Source: Geotalea sp. SG265 (GTDB taxonomy: Bacteria; Desulfobacterota; Desulfuromonadia; Geobacterales; Geobacteraceae). From it: 64,000 nt of DNA. Shown here piece by piece: positions 1 through 8,677 of this stretch (its first letter is position 1; every line of letters begins with the position of its first letter). The position numbers and the translations under genes are program-made. The notes below the pieces were generated by a model that saw only the letters and a program-made list of their open reading frames with translations, did not search any database and was not told where the DNA came from. The stretch is taken from NCBI RefSeq assembly GCF_022808985.1, contig NZ_JAKZFT010000015.1:1-64000 (forward strand), given 5' to 3'.

Positions 1-69
1 ATGGCTGGCTAACCCGGCAAAATTGAGTTTCAAAGAGCATAAATTTAGCAAGCCAAACAAATAACTTAT

Positions 70-97
70 GCTATTTGGCCCCTTGAGGGGGCATAGC
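70..97. other. Short stem-loop in left-edge intergenic DNA
   Basis: Arms GCTAT (70-74) plus GCCCC (78-82) pair with GGGGC (88-92) plus ATAGC (93-97), with a small bulge. No T-run follows directly, so it is not a convincing terminator. The rest of 1-338 holds no gene I can support apart from the inverted repeat at 226-279. Confidence 0.35.
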
Positions 98-225
98 TGC
101 TCAATGCGGGGGTTTTTCAATGCCCTGATATTGGCGCTCACGGCAGCCTCCTCTTAACTTTCGAACTCTGACTCTCACCACTGATAAAAGTGTAACAAAA
201 AGGAAGCAGAGTGCCATCTTCCGCA

Positions 226-279
226 GCGGGGTCAAGTCTTGAAAAATAAGTTTTCTTATATTTCAAGACCTGACCCCGC
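226..279. repeat. RAYT/REP-type inverted repeat
   Basis: A 19-base arm (226-244, GCGGGGTCAAGTCTTGAAA) is matched with one mismatch by its reverse complement at 261-279, leaving a 16-base loop. As I recall, GGGGTCA(A/G)GTCTTGAA motifs commonly flank Y1/IS200-like REP-associated tyrosine transposase genes. No transposase lies in the window, so this is either a solitary repeat or the end of an element that extends to the left. The class is inferred from motif resemblance only. Confidence 0.55.
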
Positions 280-338
280 AAAACAGGGGAGAGCGACATT
301 GGTTGAATTTAATAAGTCCTGTGATAGTATGAGAAAAT

Positions 339-1592
339 ATGATTCCGGCCGAATACAGAACCATAATTCTGACATGGCTTATATGGGTATGCATGGTGCT
401 GGTTCTGGTACAGTACCTGGGTGCCCGTTTCAGCCTCGCCGCCCCCGACAGAGTCCTGTCCTGGACGGCTGAAGATACAGGCCCAGCGGGACTGGCTACG
501 CACCGTTATCTGAACACCCCATTTATGAACGGCCATGTGGCTTGGGATTCGGAATACTACCTTTCAATCGCCCTTGCCGGATATCACGACCCGGCCATGA
601 GGGCAATCCCCCCCGATTTCAGTTGGAAAACCCGCATTATGCGCAGCCAGAGAGAACAGCCTTCCTGGATATCGGTCAACCATGCCTTTTTCCCAGGTTA
701 CCCGCTGTTGATCCGCATTGTAAAACTACCTTTAACGTTTCTGGGAGTGAAGGAGACAGCCGCCGCAACCCTTGCCGGAGTTTTGATCTCCCTGGGGGGA
801 GCCCTTGCGGGAATGGTGGCATTGTACCGGATCGGACGCGACATCATCGACCGAAACGCGGGCCTCCGGGCCTCCTTTTATCTCCTTGTTGCGCCTGCCT
901 CCATGTTCCTGGCCATGGTCTACACGGAGGGACTCTTCCTTGGACTCTCTTTTTCAGCGCTCATGTTTGCCCGTGAGCGTTGTTTCGTTCCGGCCGGCAT
1001 CCTGGCCTTCGCGGCAACTCTGACAAAGGCGGCAGGGGCGCTGCTCCTTCTGCCGCTTTTCCTGTACTGGTATCGAAGCGAGGGCAGAAAAGCACTGTTT
1101 GGTGGCAAGAAAAGGGCGTACTGGGATTTCATCTTCGTGTTGGCCCCGGCCCTGGCATATGCACTTTTCAATCTGTTGATGGGCCGGCCATTCCATTTTG
1201 TGGAGAGTGTTTATTTCAGCAGGAATTTGCTGGATCTTGCGGGAACGCTGGCAGCCTGGAAGGGAGCTCTTGGTCTCATGATCACCAGCCCCCAGTCTCT
1301 AGCTTATTACATGGTGGAGATGGCCTGTCTCGCGACAGGAATTATTTCGGTAATATGGATGTTCCGCCACGACAAGGTGCTGGCGCTATATAGCGGCGCA
1401 ATCCTGTTTTTCTCCCTCACATCGGGAGTCGCCCAGGGGATGCATCGCTACGTGCTCGCCCTCCCGTCATTTTTCCTGTTGCCCGCCGCCCTTGGCCGCC
1501 ATAGCTGGTTCGATCGGGCCTGGGTCATGGTTAACCTGCCGTTCATGGTCATGTTGATGACCACCTTCGTTGCCGATCAATGGGCAGGGTGA
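339..1592 (+). CDS. PIG-V-like mannosyltransferase family membrane protein
   Basis: A 417-residue polytopic membrane protein with a hydrophobic N-terminal helix (about residues 8-30), then a long extracytoplasmic loop holding HVAWDSEYYLSIALAGY (about 67-83). This WDS..Y..IA..GY motif is the hallmark of bacterial proteins related to the eukaryotic GPI mannosyltransferase PIG-V, where the Asp is thought to be catalytic. Many further hydrophobic segments follow, as expected for a GT-C enzyme using a polyprenyl-phosphate sugar. The ATG lies 60 bases past the left inverted repeat and has no strong ribosome binding site. It converges on the ABC exporter downstream. The donor and acceptor are unknown. 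Confidence 0.75.
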   Translation: MIPAEYRTIILTWLIWVCMVLVLVQYLGARFSLAAPDRVLSWTAEDTGPAGLATHRYLNTPFMNGHVAWDSEYYLSIALAGYHDPAMRAIPPDFSWKTRIMRSQREQPSWISVNHAFFPGYPLLIRIVKLPLTFLGVKETAAATLAGVLISLGGALAGMVALYRIGRDIIDRNAGLRASFYLLVAPASMFLAMVYTEGLFLGLSFSALMFARERCFVPAGILAFAATLTKAAGALLLLPLFLYWYRSEGRKALFGGKKRAYWDFIFVLAPALAYALFNLLMGRPFHFVESVYFSRNLLDLAGTLAAWKGALGLMITSPQSLAYYMVEMACLATGIISVIWMFRHDKVLALYSGAILFFSLTSGVAQGMHRYVLALPSFFLLPAALGRHSWFDRAWVMVNLPFMVMLMTTFVADQWAG

Positions 1593-1654
1593 GATCCGGC
1601 CTGTAAATCATCTCTTCTTCCCTCACCTTTCGTAGTTCATCTGTGGCTACTTTG

Positions 1655-3469
1655 TCAGCTCGCCAAGAGCAGCCCCCGCGACTGGCACTCCACCAGCGAG
1701 GCGTAGTAGCCGCCCTGCTCCATGAGCGCCTGGTGGGTGTCCGACTCGATGATGCGGCCGTCCTTGAGGACGAGGATGCGGTCGGCGCCGACGATAGTGG
1801 AGAGGCGGTGGGCGATGATGAAGCTGGTGCGTCCCTTGATGAGCCGCTCCAGGGCCTCCTGCACCAGGACCTCCGACTCGGCGTCCAAGGCCGAGGTGGC
1901 TTCGTCGAGGATAAGGAGGGAGGGGTTCTTCAGGAGCGCCCGGGCGATGCTGATCCGCTGCCGCTCACCTACGGAGATGCGGCTGCCCCGTTCGCCGACG
2001 ACGAAATCGTAGCCCCCGGGGAGCCGGCAGATAAATTTATGAGCATTGGCCGCCATGGCCGCCGCCTGAATCTCTTCATCGGTAGCATCGGGCCTACCGT
2101 AGGCGATGTTGTTGCGAATGGTGTCGTTGAAAACCAGGGCATCCTGGAGGACGACGCCGATCTGCTGCCTGAGCGAACGCTGCTGGAGGAAACGCAGGTC
2201 AACCCCGTCCAGTTTGATCGAGCCGGAGGTGGGATCATAGAAGCGCTGCAGGAGCGAGATAAGCGTAGTCTTGCCCGAGCCGCTCGGTCCGACGATGGCC
2301 ACCGTTTCCCCAGGCCGCACGTTGACGTTGATGTTGCTGAGGATGGTCCGCTCCTCGTTGTAGGCGAAGGAGACGTTGCGGAATGCGACCTCTCCCTTGA
2401 CCTCTTGCACCGGCAGTGCATGTGGCGCATCCTTGAGCCGGTCCTCGGCATCGAGAATGGAAAAGACTATATCGAAGGAGATGGTCGCCTTGCGCAGGGT
2501 CTGGTAGATGGTAGTCAGACTGTTGACCGGGCCGAAGAGCCCTCCCTGATAGCCGAGGAAGGCCATGAGAGTACCGACGGTAGTCTCGCCGCGAGAAATG
2601 AGGTAGACAGCACAGCCGATGGAGCCGGCTTTGGCCAGCATCACCACCAGGTTCTGGGCGGCGCCGATCTTTGTGTCGGTGGCGACCCCCCGCCTGACGA
2701 TACCGTGGGCATCGGCAACCTCGTCCATGAACTTTTTCCGCTCCGCTTCCTCCATGGCAAAGCTCTTGACCGTGACGATTCCCGCCAATACCTCGTTGAA
2801 GCGGGAAAAGATCACCCCCCAGCGGTAAAGCAGCGCGCTTTCCCTGGCGGTCTGCTCCTTCGAGGCGAAGACACCGATCAATGCCGGGAGCGGGGCGAAG
2901 AGGATCACTACCAGCGACAGCCGCCAATCGAGTCGGACCATGACCACCACTGAGATGGCCAGGTAGACGAGTCCGGGAAGGATGTTGAATGTGATTTCGG
3001 CGACGGCGGCGACAAAGCCGTTGATGCCGTGGTTGAGCCTAGTCATCAGCCCCCCCACCGTTTCCCCCCGGTGATAGGAAAGGGGGAGGGAGTGGAGACG
3101 GCTGGTGGTGGCATCGAGGAGCTGGTAGTTCACTGCCAGCCTCACCTTCCAGCTAAGCCGGTTGGAAAGGGCGTTGAAGCCTTCCCGGGCCAATGCCGCC
3201 GCCATGATGGCGCCGACCGCCAGAAGGATGCTGGACAATCCCCTGTTGCCAGCCAGCCGGTCGAAGACCAGCTTGTAAATGAGCGGCTCAAGGGCGCCGA
3301 GGGCTGCAATGACCGGCATGATGGCCAGGATGACGGCAACGGTCCGGCGGTGGGGGGTGACGAAGCCGATTGCCCGCCGCATCTGCAGCAGTTTCTTCCC
3401 GTCCAGCCCGGCGACGGCGGCAACCCTGGCGATGATTCTCTCTTTGAGGCGTGCGCATAACGTTTTCAT
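1655..3469 (-). CDS. ABC transporter ATP-binding/permease protein, MsbA type
   Basis: A 604-residue half-transporter with an N-terminal six-helix exporter domain (about residues 35-320) and a C-terminal nucleotide-binding domain. The latter has Walker A GPSGSGKTT, a signature read here as SVGERQR (the canonical form is LSGGQ), Walker B LLILDEATSALD and a switch His in IIAHRLS. It should work as a homodimer in the inner membrane, exporting a lipid, peptide or glycoconjugate. I chose the ATG at 3469 because the extra N-terminal residues from a GTG at 3517 are not like the family. Neither start has a good ribosome binding site. Surrounding glycosyltransferases suggest a polysaccharide or glycolipid substrate, which is inference. 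Confidence 0.9.
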   Translation of the reverse strand: MKTLCARLKERIIARVAAVAGLDGKKLLQMRRAIGFVTPHRRTVAVILAIMPVIAALGALEPLIYKLVFDRLAGNRGLSSILLAVGAIMAAALAREGFNALSNRLSWKVRLAVNYQLLDATTSRLHSLPLSYHRGETVGGLMTRLNHGINGFVAAVAEITFNILPGLVYLAISVVVMVRLDWRLSLVVILFAPLPALIGVFASKEQTARESALLYRWGVIFSRFNEVLAGIVTVKSFAMEEAERKKFMDEVADAHGIVRRGVATDTKIGAAQNLVVMLAKAGSIGCAVYLISRGETTVGTLMAFLGYQGGLFGPVNSLTTIYQTLRKATISFDIVFSILDAEDRLKDAPHALPVQEVKGEVAFRNVSFAYNEERTILSNINVNVRPGETVAIVGPSGSGKTTLISLLQRFYDPTSGSIKLDGVDLRFLQQRSLRQQIGVVLQDALVFNDTIRNNIAYGRPDATDEEIQAAAMAANAHKFICRLPGGYDFVVGERGSRISVGERQRISIARALLKNPSLLILDEATSALDAESEVLVQEALERLIKGRTSFIIAHRLSTIVGADRILVLKDGRIIESDTHQALMEQGGYYASLVECQSRGLLLAS

Positions 3470-3670
3470 GCCACCAGTCTGCAGCAATCCACCTTCCATT
3501 GAAGTGAGCCGGGTCACCCCCCTGCGAAAGTAACCATTGTCTCTGCTATACTTTCAGTAATCGATAATGCTTCGCCGAATCATTATTCCATTTCCCCCTC
3601 GCCCGACCTCTCTCAGCGGGGGAGAGGGAAATGATTTGCCGGAAGTCCAATAAACTGCCGAGGTGACAAG

Positions 3671-5062
3671 ATGCAAAAACTGACATCCCTTGCCGTCTCA
3701 ATGTTCCTGCTTGTGTCCAGCGCCTGCTGCCACATTCCCCATGGTGCCGAAGGTACGGCCGGAGGTGGGAGCACGATCGCGGCACCTACCGCCGCAGTAT
3801 TTACCAAGCCGGTCTCCTTCAGCATCCTCCAGGATTACGTCAAGGGTGAAGATCTGGAGGAGGTGGCGAAGGACTTTCGGCTGATGAAGGAGCTGGGATT
3901 GACCACCTGGAGGGGGAGCCTGCCCTGGGGAGACTACGAACCCGCCCGGGGACAGTATGACTTCCAATGGCTGCACCGTTTCGTGGCTCTGGCTGCGCAA
4001 AACGGCATTACCCTGCGCCCCTATATCGGCTATACGGCACCATGGGCCGCCGCCGGCGGCACCGACCGGGAGGACTGGAACGATCCCCCCGCCCGTATCG
4101 AAGACTGGACCGCGTTCGTTTCCCGCCTGGCTGGAGCCCTTGCCGGCCACGGCAACATCCGCTCCTACGAGATCTACAACGAGGAAGATGTGCGCCAGTG
4201 GTGGGACGGCACGGCACAGCAGTATAACGAAGTACTGCAGAAGGGGGCTGAGGCGATCCGCAGGACCGATCCCCGCAAACAGATCCTCTTTGGCGGCATG
4301 GTCTACCCGGACGCCGACTGGGTGCAGCAGGCCTGCGACAAGTACGGCAGCGGCGACAGTTTCCATATCCTCCCCTTCCATGCCTATCCGGAAACCTGGA
4401 CCGAGAAGAACATCGTGCTGGAAAACTACCTGGACCAGGGCTATCCCAATCACTTCCAGGGAACATTTGTCCCCTGGGCGGACCAATACTGCGGCAGAAA
4501 ACCTATCTGGATCAACGAGGCGGGATTTGCCAATACTCCCGGCAAGAGCGAGCTGGACCAGGCCAACTGGTGGGCGCGGGCCTTCGCCACGTTTCTGGCA
4601 ACGCCGCGGATTGAGCATCTGGGAATCTATCAGATCAAGGAACGGAAACAGTCGGAACCGGTCATCGGCGGCGGGGAAAACTACTACCTGGGGATCAGCC
4701 GCCCCGACCGGACGCGGAAAATGGCATTCTTCACCATCAAGCGCCTGATCGCCCTGCTCGACGTGGGTACACTGACCATTGCCGACCGGGAACTGAAGGT
4801 GGAGGTCCTCGGCGGGACAAAAGACGAGCTGTTCCAACATCTCTTCGTCAGGCCCGATGGCAGCCAGGTTCTCTTCGTCTGGGACAAGCAGGGGGACCCG
4901 ACGCTACGGATCCATGCGCGCCCCGGATCGGCCGTGGTGGAATACGCTCTGGACGGCACGCCCACCCCTTTCAGGGCATACGACGGCAAAACCCTGGAAC
5001 GGGTCAAGCTCACCCCGGGGCTAGTGCGGATTTTCGAAATCAAAGCAGCCCAAAAGGGGTGA
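3671..5062 (+). CDS. Secreted glycoside hydrolase, clan GH-A (GH39/GH5-like)
   Basis: A 463-residue protein with a signal sequence ending in a lipobox-like stretch (LLVSSACC, about residues 13-20), so probably an outer-membrane or periplasmic lipoprotein. The TIM barrel carries the clan A pairing: an Asn-Glu acid/base in EIYNEED (about residue 175) and a nucleophile Glu in IWINEAGF (about 280). A C-terminal beta-rich part (about 385-463) resembles the accessory sandwich of GH39-type enzymes. A GAGG ribosome binding site lies about 7 bases before the ATG. It may trim exopolysaccharide made by neighbouring glycosyltransferases. The exact family and substrate are not settled by the sequence. Confidence 0.75.
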   Translation: MQKLTSLAVSMFLLVSSACCHIPHGAEGTAGGGSTIAAPTAAVFTKPVSFSILQDYVKGEDLEEVAKDFRLMKELGLTTWRGSLPWGDYEPARGQYDFQWLHRFVALAAQNGITLRPYIGYTAPWAAAGGTDREDWNDPPARIEDWTAFVSRLAGALAGHGNIRSYEIYNEEDVRQWWDGTAQQYNEVLQKGAEAIRRTDPRKQILFGGMVYPDADWVQQACDKYGSGDSFHILPFHAYPETWTEKNIVLENYLDQGYPNHFQGTFVPWADQYCGRKPIWINEAGFANTPGKSELDQANWWARAFATFLATPRIEHLGIYQIKERKQSEPVIGGGENYYLGISRPDRTRKMAFFTIKRLIALLDVGTLTIADRELKVEVLGGTKDELFQHLFVRPDGSQVLFVWDKQGDPTLRIHARPGSAVVEYALDGTPTPFRAYDGKTLERVKLTPGLVRIFEIKAAQKG

Positions 5063-5096
5063 AATCTTTGACACCCCGGTGTTGGCGATAAATAAG

Positions 5097-5126
5097 AAAA
5101 GGCTCCCTCGACTGGGAGCCTTTTTT
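5097..5126. terminator. Bidirectional intrinsic terminator
   Basis: GGCTCCC (5101-5107) and GGGAGCC (5114-5120) form a 7-bp stem with a 6-base loop, with an A-run before and TTTTTT after. It sits between two convergent genes and can serve both strands. Confidence 0.85.
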
Positions 5127-5148
5127 GCGTTGTCTAGGTCAATGAAGA

Positions 5149-5715
5149 CTACTGAACGGCAGCGGAAATGGCCTGGATCTGGCTGGAGGTCAGGGTGGAA
5201 AGGAAGCCCATGCCGCCCATGTTGGAGCTGATGGCGTTCTGGATCTGGGTGGTGGTCCAGCCCTTCTTCGTCAAAGTTCCGTGACAGCCCGAACAGTAGG
5301 TCTGATACAGAGTCGCGCCGGAAGTAGTTGTAGGAGTCGGTGTTGGTGTTGGAGTCGGTGTCGGTGTCGGTGTTGGAGTCGGTGTTGGTGTTGGAGTCGG
5401 TGTCGGCGTAGGTGTAGGTGTGGGCTTCGCTGTTGGTGTCGGTGTCGGGGTTGATGTTGCACCAGGCGTCGGCGACGGTGATATCCTATTTCTCCTTTCC
5501 CGGTCGCGCTCTCGATCCTTCTCCCTTTTCTCCCGTTCACGCTCACGGGCCCGATCTTCATCCCGGTCCCGGTCCTGGTCCCTTTCACGCTCATAGGTAC
5601 TGCCACCGGTGGCGGCGCCCCTTTCTTCGTTCTCATCGGCAACGGCTACTGCCCCCAACTGCAGGAAGCTCATGCATACCAGAAACGCCAGTGCTTGCTT
5701 GATTCTATGCGACAT
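5149..5715 (-). CDS. Secreted monohaem c-type cytochrome with Pro-Thr linker
   Basis: A 188-residue protein in three parts: a signal peptide (about residues 1-26); a highly charged Arg/Glu/Asp stretch (about 35-75) running into a long Pro-Thr repeat linker (about 80-128); and a small C-terminal cytochrome domain with one haem motif, CSGCH (about 141-145). The tail has a MGGMG...Q pattern that also occurs in the small cytochrome at 12026-12349. A mucin-like linker suggests the haem domain is held away from the membrane or outer surface. Likely a periplasmic or outer-surface electron carrier. Redox partner unknown. Confidence 0.75.
   Translation of the reverse strand: MSHRIKQALAFLVCMSFLQLGAVAVADENEERGAATGGSTYERERDQDRDRDEDRAREREREKREKDRERDRERRNRISPSPTPGATSTPTPTPTAKPTPTPTPTPTPTPTPTPTPTPTPTPTPTPTPTTTSGATLYQTYCSGCHGTLTKKGWTTTQIQNAISSNMGGMGFLSTLTSSQIQAISAAVQ
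5323..5458. repeat. Microsatellite-like tandem repeat coding for (PT)n
   Basis: Degenerate six-base units (GGTGTC, GGTGTT, GGAGTC) repeat about 20 times in the cytochrome gene and encode its Pro-Thr linker. Being in-frame, copy-number change would alter linker length without a frameshift. Confidence 0.85.
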
Positions 5716-5854
5716 GCTGTACCCCCTTTTATGTAGTAGGCCACATTGTGCCGTGCTGCCCGGTTAATGCCCGCTCAAGGCGTTGTACTACTCAAATTAT
5801 GCATGCCGCCGTCAGGGGCGTCAAGGCAATGATTAGTAAATTTATATTAAGAGG

Positions 5855-6340
5855 ATGGTTTTCTCACGCTCTGCGGCTATAATTCTTAAAATGGATACCG
5901 ATCACGAAAAACCTCAGTCCCTGCACGGCAAATCGCCGGTCCTCTTGTTGGGGCAACTGGCACGCTTCAATTTGGTGGGCATTGTCAACACCGCCGTGGA
6001 TTTCGCCGTCTTCTTTCTTCTCGACAGCCTGGGCCTGCCGTACCTGCCGGCGCAGGCCTGCTCCTACGCTTGCGGCATCGTCAACAGCTACCTCTGCAAC
6101 AAATACTGGACCTTCGGCACGCCGGGGCTCAAGGCGGGTGAGATGATGCGCTTCGTCACTGTCAATCTGGCGGGGCTGGGCATCTCGCTCCTGCTTGTCT
6201 ACCTGTTCCATGGGCTGCTGGGCCTGACCCTTTTTCCGGCAAAAACGGCGGCCACCTTTTTCACCATGCTCCTCAGCTTTTTCGGCAACAGGCTCTGGGT
6301 CTTCAGGAATGCTGCCCGCTCGCCGGGGCCTGCGAGATGA
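5855..6340 (+). CDS. GtrA family membrane protein
   Basis: A protein of up to 161 residues with four predicted membrane helices. The family pattern FNLVGIVNTAVDF appears in helix 1, NSYLCNKYWTF between helices 2 and 3, and LLSFFGNRLWVF at the end. GtrA proteins take part in moving or using polyprenyl-phosphate-linked sugars at the inner membrane. The start is uncertain: an AAGAGG sits directly against the ATG at 5855, and an in-frame ATG at 5891 lacks a clear binding site. It overlaps the next glycosyltransferase gene by 4 bases, so the two are probably translationally coupled. Confidence 0.85.
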   Translation: MVFSRSAAIILKMDTDHEKPQSLHGKSPVLLLGQLARFNLVGIVNTAVDFAVFFLLDSLGLPYLPAQACSYACGIVNSYLCNKYWTFGTPGLKAGEMMRFVTVNLAGLGISLLLVYLFHGLLGLTLFPAKTAATFFTMLLSFFGNRLWVFRNAARSPGPAR

Positions 6341-7683
6341 TCCCCATGGCGTCTTTTTTCACACTCGCTCTGGTCCCCGCAGGCTACACCCTGGCTGTGA
6401 CTCTCATAATCAGCCGGTTTTTCCGCCGTACTCAAAGCGGGGAAGGCGGGTCGCGGTGGATTATCGCCGGAATAATGGTGATTTTGCTGCTGGTGCGGGT
6501 TGTGCTCGCTGCCTCATTGGAAGGGCACGCCGGCGATGTGCAGACCTTTCAGGCCTGGGCCATGCGGGCGGCGGAAGATTTCCGGGGATTCTATTCGGGA
6601 AAATTCTTCGCCGATTACCCCCCCGGCTATATGTATGTCCTCTACCTCATCGGCAAGCTTAAGGAGTTACTGCTCCTGCCCGACCGCTGTATCGCATTCC
6701 AGCTGCTCATCAAGCTTCCCGCCATTTTTGCCGACTTGGCCCTGGTGATGTTTATCTACCGCCTGGGTGACCGGCAGGTGGGCAGGAGGCCGGCCCTTGC
6801 CCTTGCCCTCATCTACGGCCTCAATCCGGCGGTCATTCTCGATTCTTCGGTTTGGGGGCAGGTGGATGGAGTCTTTACCCTGTTCATCGTTCTCTCTGTT
6901 CACTGCCTGTCTGAGAATCGGCTCACTCCGTCGGTGGGTCTTTTCGCCGCGGCGCTCCTGATAAAGCCCCAGGCACTTATCTTCACCCCTCTATTTCTGG
7001 CTGTGGCCACTGAGCTGGTGCTCATCAGGCCGGAAAGGGATGCGGCAAGACGGGTGGCACTCGCAACCACGGCCGGCATGCTTGTCTTTGCCGTAGGTGT
7101 TTCCCCCTTTGTCTTTACGGAAGGGATACTGTGGATCTTCAGGCACTACAGGACAACCCTCACCTCGTATCCCTTCGCCAGCGTCAATGCCTACAACCTC
7201 TTTGCCCTGAGCGGAGCCAATTTCGTCTCCGAAACCACCCCATGGTTCCTTTTCAGTTACCGGAACTGGGGGACCTTTTTCATCGTCTTGGCTACCCTTT
7301 GCTCCATGCGCATCTATTTCCGCGGCGAAAAGGAGGACCGGCTCTATCTGATGGGGGCGTTCCTCATTTCCGCCGTCTTCACCCTCGCCTCTCGAATGCA
7401 CGAGCGCTACCTCTTTCCGGTACTCGCCCTCACCCTGCTGGCCGCCCTTCGGGGCAGGAGCAGGGTAATGTTTTTCCTTTTCACCGGCTTCAGCATCACC
7501 CATTATCTGAATGTGGCTCAGGTCTTACTCGCCAGCACCGGCGATGTTCACCAAATCCCCAGCTCCGATCCGCTCCTGCTGGCTACGGCGGCAGTGAACC
7601 TGCTGCTCTTCGGCTACCTTGTCTATCACCTCGCCCGCATCCGGTTTCGGGAAGGCATCCCGGCACCGTTGGATAACGGATGA
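6337..7683 (+). CDS. GT-C fold integral membrane glycosyltransferase
   Basis: A 448-residue protein with about ten or more hydrophobic segments. An acidic first loop (GDVQTFQAWA, about residues 64-73) follows the first helices, then DYPPGYMYVLY (about 92-102). This resembles bacterial GT39/GT87-type mannosyltransferases that use polyprenyl-phosphate sugars. Its ATG overlaps the gtrA stop. With GtrA and the convergent GT2 gene next door it forms a plausible module: GT2 loads a sugar onto a polyprenyl phosphate, GtrA helps translocate it, and this enzyme transfers it on the periplasmic side. The acceptor is unknown. Confidence 0.7.
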   Translation: MIPMASFFTLALVPAGYTLAVTLIISRFFRRTQSGEGGSRWIIAGIMVILLLVRVVLAASLEGHAGDVQTFQAWAMRAAEDFRGFYSGKFFADYPPGYMYVLYLIGKLKELLLLPDRCIAFQLLIKLPAIFADLALVMFIYRLGDRQVGRRPALALALIYGLNPAVILDSSVWGQVDGVFTLFIVLSVHCLSENRLTPSVGLFAAALLIKPQALIFTPLFLAVATELVLIRPERDAARRVALATTAGMLVFAVGVSPFVFTEGILWIFRHYRTTLTSYPFASVNAYNLFALSGANFVSETTPWFLFSYRNWGTFFIVLATLCSMRIYFRGEKEDRLYLMGAFLISAVFTLASRMHERYLFPVLALTLLAALRGRSRVMFFLFTGFSITHYLNVAQVLLASTGDVHQIPSSDPLLLATAAVNLLLFGYLVYHLARIRFREGIPAPLDNG

Positions 7684-7684
7684 C

Positions 7685-8647
7685 TCATCGCCCCCGGCAG
7701 TCCTTCTCCACGGCAAAGTTCCGCACGCGGCGCACCACATAGAGGGGGCGCCCCTTGGTCTCGTCATAGATCCTGCCGATGTATTCCCCGGCAATCCCCA
7801 GCATCATCAGGACGACACCGTTGAAGAAGAGGCTGATGACCATGCTGGAGGCCCATCCGGCCACGGTGTTGCCGGTGAAGAGCTTTTGCCAGATCACGAA
7901 CAGCAGGTAGATCAAACTGCAGAAGGAGAGGGTCAATCCCAGGTATGAGGAGAGTTTCAGCGGCTTGAAGGAAAAGGAGGTGATGGCATCGAAGGCGAAC
8001 TTGAGCATCTTCTTCAGGGGATACTTGGTTTCGCCGGCGAAACGCTCCTCCCGGTCGAATTCCACACCGATCTGCCGGAACCCGAGCCAGCTGATGATCC
8101 CTCTGATATAGCGGTTCCGCTCCTTGATGGATTTGAGGGCATCGCATACCCTGCGGTCGATGAGCCGGAAATCGCCCGTATCCACTGGAATGTCCACTTC
8201 GGTCATCTTGCGCATCAGCCGGTAGAAGAGGGCCGCTGACATCTTTTTGAAGAAGGTCTCCCCTTTGCGTTCCTTCCGCTTGCCGTAGACCACATCGTAT
8301 CCTTCCCGCCAGCACTGGATCATCTGCGGTATCAGTTCCGGCGGGTCCTGGAGATCGGCATCGATCACCACCACCGCCTTGCCGTCGGCATAATCCATCC
8401 CGGCGGTGATGGCGGTCTGGTGGCCGAAGTTCTTGGCGAAGTCGATGATGCGGATGTGGCGGTCCCGCTCGCAGAGCTCGTCCAGTATGGACATGGTCCG
8501 GTCTGAACTGCCATCGTTGACGAAAATGATCTCATAGGGCTCTCCCAGCCCCTCCATGACGGCAGTGAGCCGCCGGTAACTCTCGGGAAGGACTTTTTCT
8601 TCGTTGAATACCGGCACCACCACGGAAAAGCTTATTGCCTCGATCAT
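7685..8647 (-). CDS. GT2 polyprenyl-phosphate glycosyltransferase (GtrB/DPM1-like)
   Basis: A 320-residue protein with an N-terminal GT-A catalytic domain: VVVPVFNEE at the start, IFVNDGSSDRT (about 42-52), and a metal-binding DADLQDP (about 98-104). Two C-terminal membrane helices (about 230-255 and 265-290) are typical of GtrB-type proteins. It should transfer a sugar from a nucleotide donor to undecaprenyl phosphate at the inner membrane. I chose the ATG at 8647 because a GGGGG lies about 5 bases before it; an in-frame GTG lies 15 bases upstream. The downstream end almost touches the convergent GT-C gene. It is cotranscribed with the PMT gene (30-base gap). Confidence 0.88.
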   Translation of the reverse strand: MIEAISFSVVVPVFNEEKVLPESYRRLTAVMEGLGEPYEIIFVNDGSSDRTMSILDELCERDRHIRIIDFAKNFGHQTAITAGMDYADGKAVVVIDADLQDPPELIPQMIQCWREGYDVVYGKRKERKGETFFKKMSAALFYRLMRKMTEVDIPVDTGDFRLIDRRVCDALKSIKERNRYIRGIISWLGFRQIGVEFDREERFAGETKYPLKKMLKFAFDAITSFSFKPLKLSSYLGLTLSFCSLIYLLFVIWQKLFTGNTVAGWASSMVISLFFNGVVLMMLGIAGEYIGRIYDETKGRPLYVVRRVRNFAVEKDCRGR

Positions 8648-8677
8648 AGAACCCCCGGTCACGAAAATAGATGCAGA

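Noticed and set aside
1643-2953. Plus-strand open frame of about 436 codons
   Set aside because: Antisense to the ABC exporter. No domain seen.
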